Assembly (NCBI GenBank): GCA_013399305.1
Contig: VXAI01000164.1
Location: 1,180,342 to 1,244,341 of the forward strand
Source of the DNA: Rostratula benghalensis
Taxonomy: Eukaryota; Chordata; Aves; Charadriiformes; Rostratulidae
Reading direction: 5' to 3'
Length of the DNA: 64,000 nt
Both the position numbers and the translations under genes were made by a program. Positions 1 to 12,825 of the stretch are shown here, in pieces. The notes under the pieces are model-generated. The model saw nothing but the letters and a program-made list of their open reading frames with translations, ran no database searches and was not told the origin of the DNA. Numbering within the stretch: position 1 is the stretch's first letter; every line of letters starts with the position of its first letter.

Positions 1-2239
1 TGCTAAGAACTCTTGATGTAAAATGTCCCAAAAGTCACAGTTCAACCATCTGTTGGAGGTCCAGTTTGTCCTGTGGTGATTTTGTTTTTCAGGATTCCTA
101 TCTGCAAGTACCCATATTTGCATATTGGTTCATGCATCCAGGAGAGCTAACTTCCTGCCTTTTCTTCCTCCCCAGATGAATGCTATGGTTTTACATGGGG
201 GATGAGTGACACTTGTGACAGATGAGCTGACAAAACATGGAAAAATCATGGGACCCTGCAACACCAACAGTCACACTGGTGTTTCCATGTCCCTGCTGAG
301 GATGGGAGATATTTTGCCATCACTCTTCCTACATATGCAGTCTTAATGCATTCAGAAAGGCTAAGCTTCTACTGAAGAGATCTTCAAGTGTTGTGGTGTT
401 GTGACAGGGAGAAGTTGGACTCAGTTCTCATATCCCAGGGACGTTGTAGCAGAACTGCAGTACAGCCTTTTTCACATACTGCTATGTAGCTGGAGAGACC
501 TTTTACCTAAGTGGCTTCCAATTGCAAACAAAATGGCCTTTTCCCTTTACTGTCAGGGAATGAATCCCTGCAATCCATACCATACCTTTCTCTGTCCTCA
601 TCTGCTAGCTGCACAGAAAGTGCTACAGAATCATGCATAATTCATTACTCTTAATTAAAATGTAAATTTATTGTCAGCCTCTTTGGGTAATTAAAGCACC
701 ATTGTAGGAATAGGTTTAAGTTCTGTATCTGGAGTTCCTTTTGCTAAAATAAACACATGATGCTTTTTGCTCTTTGAAGTGGCTCAATTGATTGCTGAGT
801 GGGACAGAACTGAACTTCCATGGGAGGTCAGTCAGTCGGTGCACAACGAATATTAAATAGACTGTGAATCCACTTTGCTGTAAGGTGAGCTAACTTACTC
901 TCTATCGTGTTAGATGCCTCCATTTCACACTTGGCACAGACAGGAAGGATTATTTATAGGTATATTTCTTCACCCCCCCAAAAAATCTGGACTATTTTAT
1001 TGGCCTCATGCTGTTATTCAGCCTTCAGAAGGACGTTTGATGGATCACTGTGCTTACTGTAAACATTCGACTTACCAGAGCGTCTTGCAGGTTCAGCTTC
1101 ATTCTTTACAGACCTGGAAGCTTCACATGCAGTTGGCTATCCATTAAATGAATGATTAAGTACATGAAAAAGAAAAATATTCCACAAGGGTAGAGTAATA
1201 ACAGAGTACTCAGCGGGGGATTTAGTTGTAATTGTTAGCTTGTCTCCCCTCCTCCCTCAAAGCAGTAAAATCCTTAAATTAAAAAGGGTTGCAGAGGAGG
1301 TGCTCTTGGGGTTGTAGATGAAGTGCAAGGAGCTCTTCACAAAAGAAAACTGCGGCTACACATGGGTAGAGAGAAGGAGAAAGTTCCCAGCTCCACTGTA
1401 CAAAAAGTCATATGGATTAGGAGTATTTCACCAGCAGGCTTTTGATTACTTTTGCCCTCTAACAAAAACATGACCTCTGCTCTGCCTATGTACTGTCTCC
1501 CTCTCCTGTGAACAGGCAGACAGAAGGTCATTTCAACTCTCGGGGAGAGCTTGATGCTGAACAGAAGTATCTTGGACACGGAAGGAAAATGCTTTTCTTT
1601 GCCATTCCCTGAAGTCATATTATTCTAATGTTCACGCTACACATGGCTCTCTTGGAAGGTCTGGGATTCATTACCTGCCTTCTGCCCTAACCTTCTGGCT
1701 TCGGAAATACACAGAGAGTTTCAAGATTAGCTCCCCTGGCCAAACTGTGACATGAAACCTCAATTGGCCAAGAGGCTGACAGGCTGTCTGCATGGTTCCC
1801 AGTGCCCCTTGACCTGTCCCTGCCCCAGAAGGTCTGCCCCAGTGCCAGCAGCCCTTGGGCAAGCAGGGCACAGAAAGCTGTGGCAGGAATGGGCCACAAG
1901 CTGCCTTGAGTACCTCGCTGGTTTGCAGCACAGGAGCAATTTTTGCAGTACTGGAGGAGCCAGCTTGTGGCTCTCCCCAGATTGCAGTGGACTGGAGGAA
2001 GCAGTCTCTGGCACGTATCTTCTAGGCCATGTTTTGACAGAGTCCCAGGAGCTTTGCAGTGCATGCCACAGAGTGGGGGATCTATAAGAGGTCCTCTGCA
2101 GCACGAGACATCCAGAGCTGCCTGGGAGCTACCTGCATCTTCTCTCGGCCTTGCCCAGGTCTCAGGCTTTGGGCATCCGGGAGGAAGCCTGAGAAAAAAA
2201 ATTGTGGGGTGCGTGTGTACACAGGGGTGTTAGGGACAG
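1..2239. other. Unique non-coding stretch, no gene seen
   Basis: No recognisable exon, repeat family or RNA gene. Open frames on both strands are short and overlap one another, mainly at 1.67-2.1 kb, where the sequence is merely GC-richer and so has fewer stops. A short C-run followed by an A-run lies near position 975. Nothing else stands out. Confidence 0.6.
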
Positions 2240-2410
2240 GGGGGAGGAATAGCACGTCAGCAGCGGGGCCCTCGCTCAATGTCAGAGGCTCGTTTGAAAG
2301 TCGGTCGCTGAAGCGGCCTGACGTCAGCTCTGTCGCTGTAGGAAGTATCGAGTTAAACTGATAATTATCTACAGCACGTGTACGAATTACAAACCTTTTG
2401 ATGTTCAGGC
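2240..2410. promoter_or_regulatory. Candidate regulatory element: CpG cluster with CRE, E-box and paired GATA sites
   Basis: About a dozen CpG dinucleotides fall within roughly 150 bases, against a CpG-poor background. The segment holds a perfect cAMP-response-element palindrome TGACGTCA (2319-2326), a 10-bp palindrome GATAATTATC (2360-2369) that gives two head-to-head GATA-type sites, and a CACGTG E-box (2375-2380). These motifs are known binding sites for CREB/ATF, GATA and bHLH factors respectively. That this segment is a working enhancer or promoter is inference. No TATA box or downstream reading frame supports a promoter in particular. Confidence 0.35.
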
Positions 2411-2717
2411 TCATATGTTTTGAGTTAGGCAGCACATCTTAATCAGATTTTCTTTCCTTTTTAAATGAAGATTTGAAGCTCTCTTATCTCCCATTCCCTT
2501 CCCCTCCTTTGAACTTTTACTTCACCGAAGTTTTCACAGACGCAGCCTTTCCTCGGCCAGATCCCACCAGCCCCCATCCACAAAGCCAGCTCAGCACAGT
2601 AAAATGGCAGGTGCTGTTGGATTTGCAGTAATAGGTTAGAGATGGCTCGAAAAGCAAGCAGCTCTTTTTCCGTCACTGCTTTTCCTTCTGCAGTATCGAA
2701 AGGTGGCACTGAGTAGT

Positions 2718-2788
2718 GGAAGGGGGAGGGAGAAAGGAAGGAAGGAAGAAGGAAGGAAGGAAAGAAGGAAAGAAGGAAGAGAAAAAAG
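2718..2788 (+). repeat. Purine-rich GGAA/GAAA imperfect microsatellite
   Basis: An almost unbroken run of A and G made of GGAA, GAAGAA and GAAA units. It is an imperfect tetranucleotide microsatellite of the same base type as the large array at 19.4 kb, but much shorter and more degraded. Read on the other strand it gives a low-complexity Leu/Ser/Phe/Pro frame, which is an artefact. Confidence 0.85.
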
Positions 2789-3126
2789 ACCCTCAAAAGA
2801 AACTCTGGTTAGTTCAATAGAAGCCTGGCTATTTTGCCTACCCTGAGCAAGAGAAATTTACTCGCTGGTACAGGAAATCTCCAGAAAGCAAACCCTAAAA
2901 CTCATCGACTCTGCTTGCAAAATTCAGTGTCTTTGTCCTAACCACAAACACTTCACCAGCACCCCACCTGCCACAAAACACAATAGCTCATTCCCTCTAT
3001 GGCTCTCCAAGTTTTTCACAGATACTAGTCAACGTTTTCCTATTATTATTACAGCTTTACTTTATTACTCTCCATCTTTTAATAAAAATAAAACACTCAT
3101 GGTGCTTTGGCACAGGTTTGGGTTTT

Positions 3127-3145
3127 TATATATATATATATATAT
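3127..3145 (+). repeat. (TA)n dinucleotide run
   Basis: About nine and a half uninterrupted TA units preceded by a short T-run. This is a simple microsatellite. Confidence 0.9.
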
Positions 3146-3232
3146 GTATGAAGATTTATAACCCAATCTGTTTTAATAGCTACATTTATGACTGAATTGA
3201 GGGGGAAAAAATGGGTATATTTGGCTCATTTC

Positions 3233-3282
3233 AGAATAGTTTCTGAAATGTTATTTCGGAATTGTTTCTGAAATGTTATTTC
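3233..3282 (+). repeat. 25-bp tandem duplication, two copies
   Basis: Two adjacent 25-base units (3233-3257 and 3258-3282) share the core TTTCTGAAATGTTATTTC and differ at two positions near their left ends. The near identity points to a fairly recent local duplication. Confidence 0.85.
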
Positions 3283-6200
3283 ATCACTTTTAATGGCCTG
3301 CATGCCTCTGGGGATTCAGGTGTTGGCCAGCGTTAGCTGACCTTGCTGTAGCTTGGTCCAGGACGGCAAGCTCTCCCACTGCAGCATGCAGTATGTTTGT
3401 CCCTCTACTACTACTATCCTGCATGTAGTCATCTGTTCCCTCCCTTCCCTGCACAAGACCTGTTGGGATCTCCACAGCCACAGAGCTCAGATCTCAGCTA
3501 TGGTCATGATTGTCTCCTACCACCCTTTCCATAAACCATGTGAGGTCCAAAGTTAGGGATTTGCTTCCCAACCCCTCCAGAAGGCACCTGCCAGCTTTGG
3601 AGGCTGTTACCTGTGATGGACACCACCATCAATGCAATGTCACCTTCTCCCCGTTCCCAGTCTTAGGATGGCATGTGCCCTTCTGCTCTGCGGGTTGAGG
3701 AGCGGCTGCAGGTTTTGTCCTGCTCAATGCCTGTCCTGAGGTCCCAATGGCCCTCATGAGCCATTCACATGGCCTGGGAGGAGCCCAGGCAGAGTCCCAG
3801 CGTCAGGGGGACAGTGGCCTAGCACATGCAATGCTTGGTAGGATTATCTCACAGCCATGCTGGAGTAATCTCTTAGGTGGATTACTCCCAAAGCCACAAC
3901 AAGAGCGTGCCATTTCAAGAGTCTTGAACAAAGCACTCACAGGACTGTTTCTCCATCTGTTTGCCCACCAATAGCCAGAAGGTTAGTTAAAAGCCACACA
4001 CTGCTCAGCCTCCTGAAGACCCACAGTGCGCGCCTGCCCCCTTTGCTGGGGGTCAAGGAGAGATTGATTTTTGGAGCTGAAAAGACCTTTGAGACTATGG
4101 CTGCATTTCATAAGGCTCCTGAGCCCTCCGAATGGCATTGTCAAGGGAGCAGGCAGAGAGTGAGCTGACAACTTTTGGGTCAGACCCAGAACAGCTTGGC
4201 AGGGAAGCATATCAAGCCCCAGAAATCGGGTTTGATTTAAATCTTTCTCCTTCTCATCACCCTTTCTGGATTAAGTCATCTTCACCAAATAAGAGAGAGG
4301 CTGCCTTGGGAGAAGCACAGCCATGCTTTTGCATGGGTTTTGGGAAAAGGAAGGGAAAGACAGGTGAGTCACTGTCACTTTTGGATCGTATCATCTTCAT
4401 CTCAGTTTTGCTGCTACATTGGAATCACAAGATGACAATAATCTAGAAACCAGCAGCTTTTGAACCCACTTATTCTCCACCAGTTGGCTATATGGCTAAT
4501 GTATAGAGCTATTTCCATGGGCACTCAGGAGGCATGCTGGCTGCAGCGGGGTTTGTGACGCCCTGCAAACCCCGACACTTTGGGGTTGCACATACCAAAG
4601 GAAGGCCATTTCACAGGGTATATTTTTCTTCATTTCACCCGCTGTTTCTCACACTAGAGAAAGTGCAGCTCTTTACCTGAGGCTACAAGCTAGCACAGGC
4701 TTCCCTTGTGAGTAAGTGGCACCCTGGTTTGCAAGACAATGGTTTCCATATGCTGCAAGGGCAGGGGTACATGGGGGAGCTGGCAGGGTAACCCGGTCCT
4801 GGTCTCTTCTCTCAGTGTGTCCCACTGCTATGACAGAAGAGGAAAACGTCAGTGTGGTTGTTGCCTTGCTCACAGCCGTGGAGTAGCAGGTGGGTGGGTG
4901 GGAAAGTTTATTGCAGCAAGGAGAAGCAGATAGCAAAAGCTAGCTGAAATAGTCAATAAGCACCGCCTTTGCAGTTGGTACCACTCAGAAAAGGTGGTTT
5001 TGTGGCATCAAGGTGAAAGAAAGGGGATCTCAACTGTCCAGGTCTTGTAGGGGAAAGGGGGGAAAAAGGGACAATTAATTTGCAATGTGTAGGAGCAGGG
5101 GAAGCTTTTTTTCTCCCCAGCTTAGTGCTCACCCTGTGAGTGTGAGAAGGAGGAGGTCGCTGTATGCAATGCATGTGATCTTGCAGAGTAAGAAGGATCA
5201 CTGAACGGGTGACGCAGGAAAATAAGGATTACTCTGCATGTGATGGCAGAAGGAGGATGAAGGAACATTCTTGCAAGGGGTGTACTGGTGGGGATTACTA
5301 AAGGATTTTCTAGGTATAATGAAGAAACTCCACCTTACACTTGCGGCCTCTGAAAGGGCAGGTGAAGGGTCATCAGAAGCTATCTCATGTATGTTAAAGT
5401 CCTGATAGCTTTCTGTCACCCTGCTCCTTACCCAGTTGACCTAACTATTGCCAGGTTTCACTGACTTTTGGACAGCTAATGCCATTTCCAAATCTCTAGT
5501 TGAAAATAAGAAAATGAGGCCATCTTTATGTAAGCTAAGTGTCTGTCTCTGCTGGAACAGCTTAAACAATTTAGCCACTTCCTCCTTTAGAGAGCAAATG
5601 AAACTTCCCATTCACACAGGATTTCATAAACAAAAACATGAGCAGTACATAGAGGCTGACACACCTCAGTGCAACAGGCTCCAAAACTTGCTGAGTTAAG
5701 GGGAAGATGCTTCCATTAATTTCAGTGGGAATCCTTCAAATGCACTGAATAGACCGGAAGCAATACCCTTTGCTGCTCATGCACTTTCAGGCCAGTGTTC
5801 CCACTTTGTAACAAGCTGAAAAAATCACTAATTCACATATTCACAAAAATAAGAGACTATGTTTTGGGGGGTGATATGCACCAGAATCACATCTATAGTG
5901 GCAGGAGAAGGTGAGGTGGGAAATTCACTGTAACTGTGACACTGACTTCTTTAATAGTAATAACAAAGTTCTGCAGCTGGAAGAGGAAGGCTGAAGTCTG
6001 GCTGCAAGTGAGTCTTTAGAAGCAGCAGCCTCTGTGAACAGTCCAGCAAAATTGGTTGAGTTTTGGCTGAGTTATGAAGTTTTGACAATGAATAATTGCA
6101 GTTGTTTACCTAGCGCCCACACACCAACCGTGGATGCTTGGCTCTTTGACCTTAGCCGTGACCACAGAGATCTGCAAGAGATGCTCTTCGCGTCCTCTCC

Positions 6201-9200
6201 GTTGCACCGCTCTCTTCAGCTGTCTCAGCAAGGCTGGGCTGGGGAAGGGAGAGAAGCGCTGCAAGTGATACCACTGGCAGGAACAGGGACAGACTCAGCT
6301 TGAGGTGGGGAAGAAAAGCTGGCAAGGGGCCACACTGCAGGAAACACAAGGGAAAACCAAGCCCCGAGGAACAGAGGAGGACGAAGACAAGAACTGAAAG
6401 GATAATTGCAGGCAGAGAGACTAAGCTGTTTGCTAGAGCAGAGGTAAGAGCAGCCTTTGTGTTGTACGTGCTGGCTGTTTGCTATCTGTACATCCTTTCA
6501 TAGAGGACATAGCACAAAGCATGTGACGACAATTGTACTGGCAGAGCAAGAGACAGAAAATTAGCAAACACTGAAGGGGAATTACCAATAGAGGGTCAAA
6601 TACCAGGGGGGAAAGAATAGGCGAAGCAAGCTAGGAGAAAAAGAGAATAGCTGCAATTATAATAAAAAAAGCTTTAACAGAAAAAATAATGAAGTTACAT
6701 TCTTCATAAGGGTAAGGCTTATTTATCCCAGCACTTTCCCTTGTCCCCACTGAGCGTCTTACACATTCTGAACAGTCTTTGTTCTTCCCTGCACGAAGCT
6801 ATCCCCCTCTCCAGGTCCCAGCCCTTGCCTGAAGCCCCTCACTGTGTGTTGCTTACCATTTCCACTCTGTCTCCTCACCCAGCATCCCCTCTGTCCTTAT
6901 ACATCCTTCCTTCCTGGGCCCCCAGCATTCTCCAGCCCAGAACTTCCACCCACCCCAGACCATGTCCCTGCCAGGAACCACCCCTGCCTGCCTTGCTTTG
7001 TTTCCCAAGAGTTGATTCATGTTGCTGGTTCTCTGGCCTTTCCTCCTCAGCCCCTCTCTGGGTCCTTCAGAACAATCCTCCCAATCTTTTGTGCCTCTGG
7101 ATTTTGAACCTGAAGCTACTGGGAATGTGGTGAGTGTTTCTTCTGTTGCACAGAACTGCTGAAACCCAGGTCTGCTAGTACCTGGTGCTCTAGCTGGGAC
7201 TTCAATGCCCTCATTACTCCAGATGTACCTGTCATTGTGATGATTGACACCTGCCAGTATGACTGACTTGGAAGAAGATGGCCATCATCCATGATGCCAG
7301 CGTCACTACCTGCTATAGCAGCATGTGGTGTTCCCTTGGTGGCATCCATGCCAAGCCTCAGCCAAGCTTGAGCCCAGCTAAGTTTCTTCCCAAACAGTGA
7401 TCTCATGCTGCCTGTGTCTGTCTATGGCTTGGCAGGCAACAGCCAGTTGCTCCCCACTTGGCCCCTGAAAGGAGCCATGGAGCAACGGTGCAGCTCAGTC
7501 ATCCTTACAGTCAAAGCAGGGAGATAGTCTACCTCCCAATTCACAGGGCACTTTTTGCATGGAGCCCAGGGACCCTGCATCAGTCAGGGGTCCCAGCAAA
7601 GCACTTGCCCGCCCTCTTCGCTCTGGGCACTGGTGGAAGAGGGACAGTAGACCCAAGGACCCTCCTCTCTGTGGTGCAGCAGCACAGGGCATGCTGGGAC
7701 AGGCAGGGAGCTCCAAGGTGGCAGGTAGTGAGGTGCCAGCAGCACAGATGACAGCAGGATTATCCCTCTGCCTGCCAGCCAGGGTGAAACTGGATGGCCG
7801 GGAAGCAAACTACCCTGACCAGTGGCCACTGTGGCAGTGGGTGAGCATGCCTATTTTTAAAACTAAATAGAAAGGAAAAGTAACTTCCCCATATCTCTTA
7901 CAGATAAAGTGTTGCCCAGATCCAAGCTGTGTTTTGGGACTATGGGAATGTCAATTTGCCAGTTCACAGTGTTATCCACCTGAGAATGAGCAGATCAGGA
8001 TTTACTCTCCTTTTACTCCTCATCCATTGCTCCTCACACAGCAACTGTCCTCCACAGCTGCTTGTAGGAAAGGGAAGGTCAGACCCGTCAGGCACCTTTT
8101 CCCCAGAGCTGTCACCTGCAGCTGAGGCCCTGGGACAGGAACCAGGGGAGGGCTTTCAAAAAGCAGCCAGGAGAAAAATGGGCTGTTTTTTCCATCCTTG
8201 ACACTTATGAAGAAAACCAAGGGCAGGTCCACAGCAAGACATGTTGGAACCTGGGCAGCAGGAAGCCCAGCAGGAGCAACCACCTTGAGCACTACCTGGC
8301 TCTCCAGCAGGCTCGACAATGAGCTCTGTGGCTCTTGGGGGGCTTGTAGCCACGCTAGCCAGTTTGACAGCAGCCTGGGTATTAAGTATTAGTGCCTCAA
8401 TTATAGCACAAACAATCAGGCTGGCTGATCCGGCTAAGGTAAGGAAACTTACATTTGCAGCCCTGGGTAAGACACCTGTCTCAGCCAATTTGCAAGAGGG
8501 CCAATTTGCATGAGAGAGTATGGCTTTTTTTCACTTTTGCCAGTCAACCAGAAGCAAAAACCCAGTTCCTTTAAGTGCTGGTACCATGAATAGCAAAGAG
8601 ATAAAAAGAGAGGGAAGCCTAAGCCCCTGCTGGACTCTTTTTGTTTACCCCTAAAAAGAAACTCCCGCCCTTCAGGCTGTAGGCAGACTCTTATGTCAAA
8701 GGACCAAAACCCACAAACCCTGTTCTAACAAATCTCAGGTGATGGCTACAATAACACCTCTGTGCAAAGATGCGCTCCAGCATTTGGCTGACGATGTTAG
8801 ATAAACAGGTAATTCTGTTAACAGTGAGAAGTGTGGGTAATTTGTTGTGGGAATTTGGGATTGTAGCCACAGTGCCTAGAACAGAGACTCTGAACCATCC
8901 CTACTTAATTAGAAACATAGCTCGGTTTTGTCGAGGCAGGTAACTTCTCTGATGTCTGCTAATGGACTAAATTGCATTTGTTTAGGCTGGATTTTTGGCC
9001 TCCCTGACTGCTGGGAATAAGAACTAGATTGTGCCCTCCCATTAGCAGCTATCTCTCCCAGAAACTCATTCAGGGAGTGGAGTTGTTGCAGCCTGCCAAC
9101 ATGCTCTGGCTGCTGGGCATGTATTTCTACACTACAGATTCCTCATTGATCACACTTTGCCAGAACTTGGTCAGATCCCATATCTTGATCCTACAGCCTG

Positions 9201-11957
9201 GGGATGACCACACAACTCTGGGAAAATCAAGGTGCTCAGCCTGTTTGAAGGTCTGTGCTCGAGCAGCCCAAGCATAAGCACCTTCAAAAGAGCACCTGTG
9301 TCTTATTAGAGAGAGAAAACCACAAAGAAAATGGCAGATGCTGGAGAGTTGCTCTGTACTGCATCCCGCTGAGGTGTGTCCCATGCTGTCACAGGCATTT
9401 CTGATGAAAAATTGAAGCAGCAACTGAAGCTGAAGTGATGAAGTGAAAACACCTGCCTGCCGAGAAACGTTAAAGCACCCAGATTTACCTGTGAGGCATT
9501 CAGGGCCAGGGTCATTGATTTTCCTGGCTGCCTGCCTGGTTACCCTTCTTCTGCAAGACCGCTGCCTTTGAGATGCTCAGTGCCTGCTGGCTCTGTGGCT
9601 CTCCTGGCTCCAGCTGGCCCAAGGGGAAAAAAAAAAGAACTGGGGAGATTTCAGGAACTTGTCTCCCCTGGTCTGAGAGGAACTGACAAAAGTCAGCTGC
9701 AGAGCCAGGAGCTGAATATTTCCCTTTAGCTCTCCTGTTTCCTTTAGCTACTGTGTTGAGTGATGTTATTAGACTTGTTGCTCCCAAAAGCATCACTTTT
9801 AGGACGAGCTCCAGAATGACTGCGAAATAAAGGCAGCTTACGATCCAGGCATAATTCCTAAGGTTTCTAACCCTATCAGAGTGGCTGAATAATGAGAGCA
9901 AGAGGCAGAAACCATCTGGAACAAATCCTTCAGCCTCCGGCATGCAGTGTTTTGATGTTCCCCTGTGACCCAAAAGCCTGTCCAGAGCTACTTCACCTAC
10001 CCAAAGCCTGGACGTCCGTATGGGTGGGAAAGCTATGCCTTCCTCGTGCAGCTGAACAGTGCTGCTGCATGGGAAGAGATTTTAGAAGTCCAGACCCCGT
10101 CCATCAGCAAGGCTTTCAGTCCAAGGGCTTCATGAGATGATCCCTTTGCCTTCTGCCGGCGATTGTGCATAAAAATGCAGATAAATCTCCTGGTCTCCAG
10201 ACACTGTCCAGGAACATAGAAAAGGCTCAGTCTAAACTGTGTCCAGGGGAAAACCAAGCTAACAACCACTCAACAAGGCTGAATGTCCTTGGCAGCTATT
10301 AATTATTATCAGTCTTTTACTTCAGCAAAGTGTGTGAGAGGCTTTCAGATGTAGATTTCCACAATCCCCATGCAAGCTGTTATTGATTTGGCACAAAAAA
10401 GGGAGGGTGATAAGTTTGTGTTTGGAGTGGGCTGGAAGGACATGAATAAAACCCTACAGTTAGGAAAGTATTTGCTTGTTTTGAAGGACATGTTACTTTT
10501 TGCTTGTTCGATTTAACCATTCCTTCTTGTCAAGGTCTCTTTCCTACTTTTGGGAGGCGATTGATTGATGGAGGAGAAACTTACTTTTGACGTATTTCAT
10601 GGAGGAAACTAGAATTAGTGGTAACTGCATGCTGGCAAAGCATTTATGGATTTAGATTTGGTCCTTTTATAACTATTTTCTGAGAGCCCTTGACAAAGTT
10701 TGTCCCCGTATATTTTTCCAGTGGCTCTCAGGATCCTCAGTGGTGGGTGGGATGGAAACACACTGCAGCTGTACAGAAATGTATGAGTCTGTTGGATTTA
10801 TAATAGGACAAAAAGCAGGGATCTTAATAGCTATTGTCCTGAAGATCCTTGGTCTTGGCACTATGGTATATCTCACAGTTTCCAGCATGGCGGAAAATTG
10901 AGCCACCCCATTTACACAATAACCTAAACCAACCTTGTGATTTGCCTTTAATTTGCAGTTTGCCTACGGCTCTTCTCTTCTTCTTTCCCTCCTCCTTTTG
11001 TATTCCGCATTCACACTGTAATCAGAGGTGGGTTAACATCATGCAACTGTGATTCAGGTTTCAATAACTGCCACCATCTGTGATGAATCAGAGGGAGATA
11101 CAGCAGGGAGGAATGGCTCAAAATGAGGTGACTTTCCCTTTTGAGATTTTAAGCATGAGGGATTCACGCAGTCTACTTCAGGCAGTTGGCTGGAATGCCT
11201 GTACATTTGGGGGGCCACGCTCCCTGAGTAGATGGACAGAAGCAGATGCCTCCAGATGTGATTGAAAGCTGCTGTGCAAGGCAGCTGAGGCTGCAAAACA
11301 GGAAACTGCTCATTCTCCTCCTCCCTGGCACTAGCTTGGTCCATCACATGCACATCACACAAAGACAAGATCTTTGCTAACAAATTGATTAGTACCAGGG
11401 AATATCCCTAGGCACTGGCTGCTGCTGGTACATCCCTACTGTTGTTACATCCTCACCATCAGGATGGCCCCTGGCATGCTTTTGGCTTGTATCTACTGGG
11501 ATTCTCCTCAGAAATTCTCACGGGTGGTTTGGGAGTTGGTGGGAGCAAGTGGCTGTTTCTGTCAGGCATTTTGTAGAGGCCGTGCTGAGTTGCGGGGTGA
11601 ACCAACCTGACTGTGGGCTGCTTCTTGCCAGCTTGTTGGGGAAGGGTCTCAAGGCAGTTCAATGTCCTAGAGCAAACACCACATGTTCCTCTGGGGTTTC
11701 TCTTCACTTTCTTCCTCTCCTGTGCTAGAAGAGCCCTGCACAAGCCCAGCAGATGGCACTCCACCATGGTTTTATATGGAAAAAGCCCCTCACCAGGCCC
11801 ATCCGTGGGGGAGCAGAGTGGTGGTTCAGGTCTGCCCTGCTCATCTGTACCCTGCAGGGAGCTAGCTGCTGCTGTGATGCCCAGGGAAAGCCATGATAAG
11901 TCTGGGCATGCATTTTGAGGAGTTTGAATAAAACTATTTCATTCATATACATATGCA

Positions 11958-11973
11958 TACCTACCTACCTACC
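11958..11973 (+). repeat. (TACC)4 microsatellite
   Basis: Four perfect TACC units followed by TCTC/TATA-rich DNA. It lies directly upstream of the truncated 5' end of the CR1 copy that follows. Confidence 0.8.
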
Positions 11974-11993
11974 TCTCTATATGTGTATATGAC

Positions 11994-12400
11994 AGGCTGA
12001 GAGAGCTGGGATTGTTCAGCCTGGAGAAGAGAAGGCTCCAGGGAGACCTTATACCAGCCTTCCAGTATCTGAGGGGAGCCTACAGAAGAGGTGGAGAGGA
12101 ACTCTTTGTTAGGGAGTGTAGTGATAGGATGAGGGGTAATGATTTTAAATTGAAAGAGGGGAGATTTAGACTAAGACTAGAAAGAAATTCTTTACTTTGA
12201 GTGTGGTGAGACACTGGAACAAGTTGCTGAAAGAAGTTATGGATGCCCCATTCCTGGAAGTGTTTAAGGCCAGGCTGGATGGGTCTTTGAGCAACCTGGT
12301 CTAGAGGGAGGCGTCCCTGCCCACAGCAGGAGGTTTGAAACTTGATGATCTTTAAGGTCCCTTCCAACTCTAACCATTCTGTGATTATATATATATATTT
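11994..12400 (+). mobile_element. CR1 LINE, 5'-truncated copy, plus orientation
   Basis: CR1 is a non-LTR retrotransposon that moves by target-primed reverse transcription; most copies are short 3' pieces. This copy begins inside the C-terminal ORF2 region, where the frame starting at 12012 reads FSLEKRRLQGDLIPAFQYL, a pattern typical of the CR1 ORF2 end. It runs through the 3' UTR with TTGAGCAACCTGGTCTAG and CCCTTCCAACTCTAACC, and ends in CATTCTGTGATT followed by a TA run (to about 12400). A stop after about 62 codons and substitutions show that it is dead. Its 3' wording resembles the copies at 21.4 and 54.5 kb, so those three probably belong to related subfamilies. Confidence 0.95.
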
Positions 12401-12825
12401 AGCAGGTACAAATCTTCTAGCTGTCATTAGAACACCTTCAGGGTATGAAGGGCCAGAGAGGGCAGAGGGTGCTCAGCATTTCAGAGGGTCCAAAGGAGAC
12501 TGTGTGCTTGCCAATATGGTAACGCTCACATGCTCCAAGTGAGATCAAAGCTTTGTCATACCAGGCCTTGTGCACAACCACGACAAGGGCCAAGCCCAGA
12601 TTTTTGTCTGCACTGATGTGGGAGGACAGCACTGCTCTGTGCAAGCTCTGATTGCCACCCAGGTCAGTCTGCCACCCCAGCTTCATCTCAGCACTCGTTA
12701 CTGTAGCTATAGAGCCATCCCTTTCTTTTTTTTTTTTCCCCAGCTTTATGAATCAGTGCTCTCTCAGCCAAAAAAAGTATGGCTCAGCATATCTCCTCAG
12801 TTTTCGAGTCAGTAAGTTAAATTCT

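Larger units (their letters stand above)
2411..11957. other. Long unique non-coding stretch, no gene seen
   Basis: Apart from the simple repeats listed separately, I see no recognisable repeat family, exon or RNA gene. The frame at 6741-7133 (130 codons) is rich in Pro, Leu and Ser, which reflects C/T-rich DNA and is not a domain. Splice-like GGTGAGT strings occur but are not paired with convincing coding sequence. Confidence 0.55.

Noticed and set aside
6741..7133. Pro/Ser/Leu-rich frame of 130 codons
   Set aside because: It follows directly from C/T-rich DNA; it has no domain, and another frame covers most of the same span.
8319..8513. Small Ala/Ser/Leu-rich frame that looks like a membrane peptide
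   Set aside because: It is overlapped by a longer frame on the other strand, and nothing around it resembles a gene.
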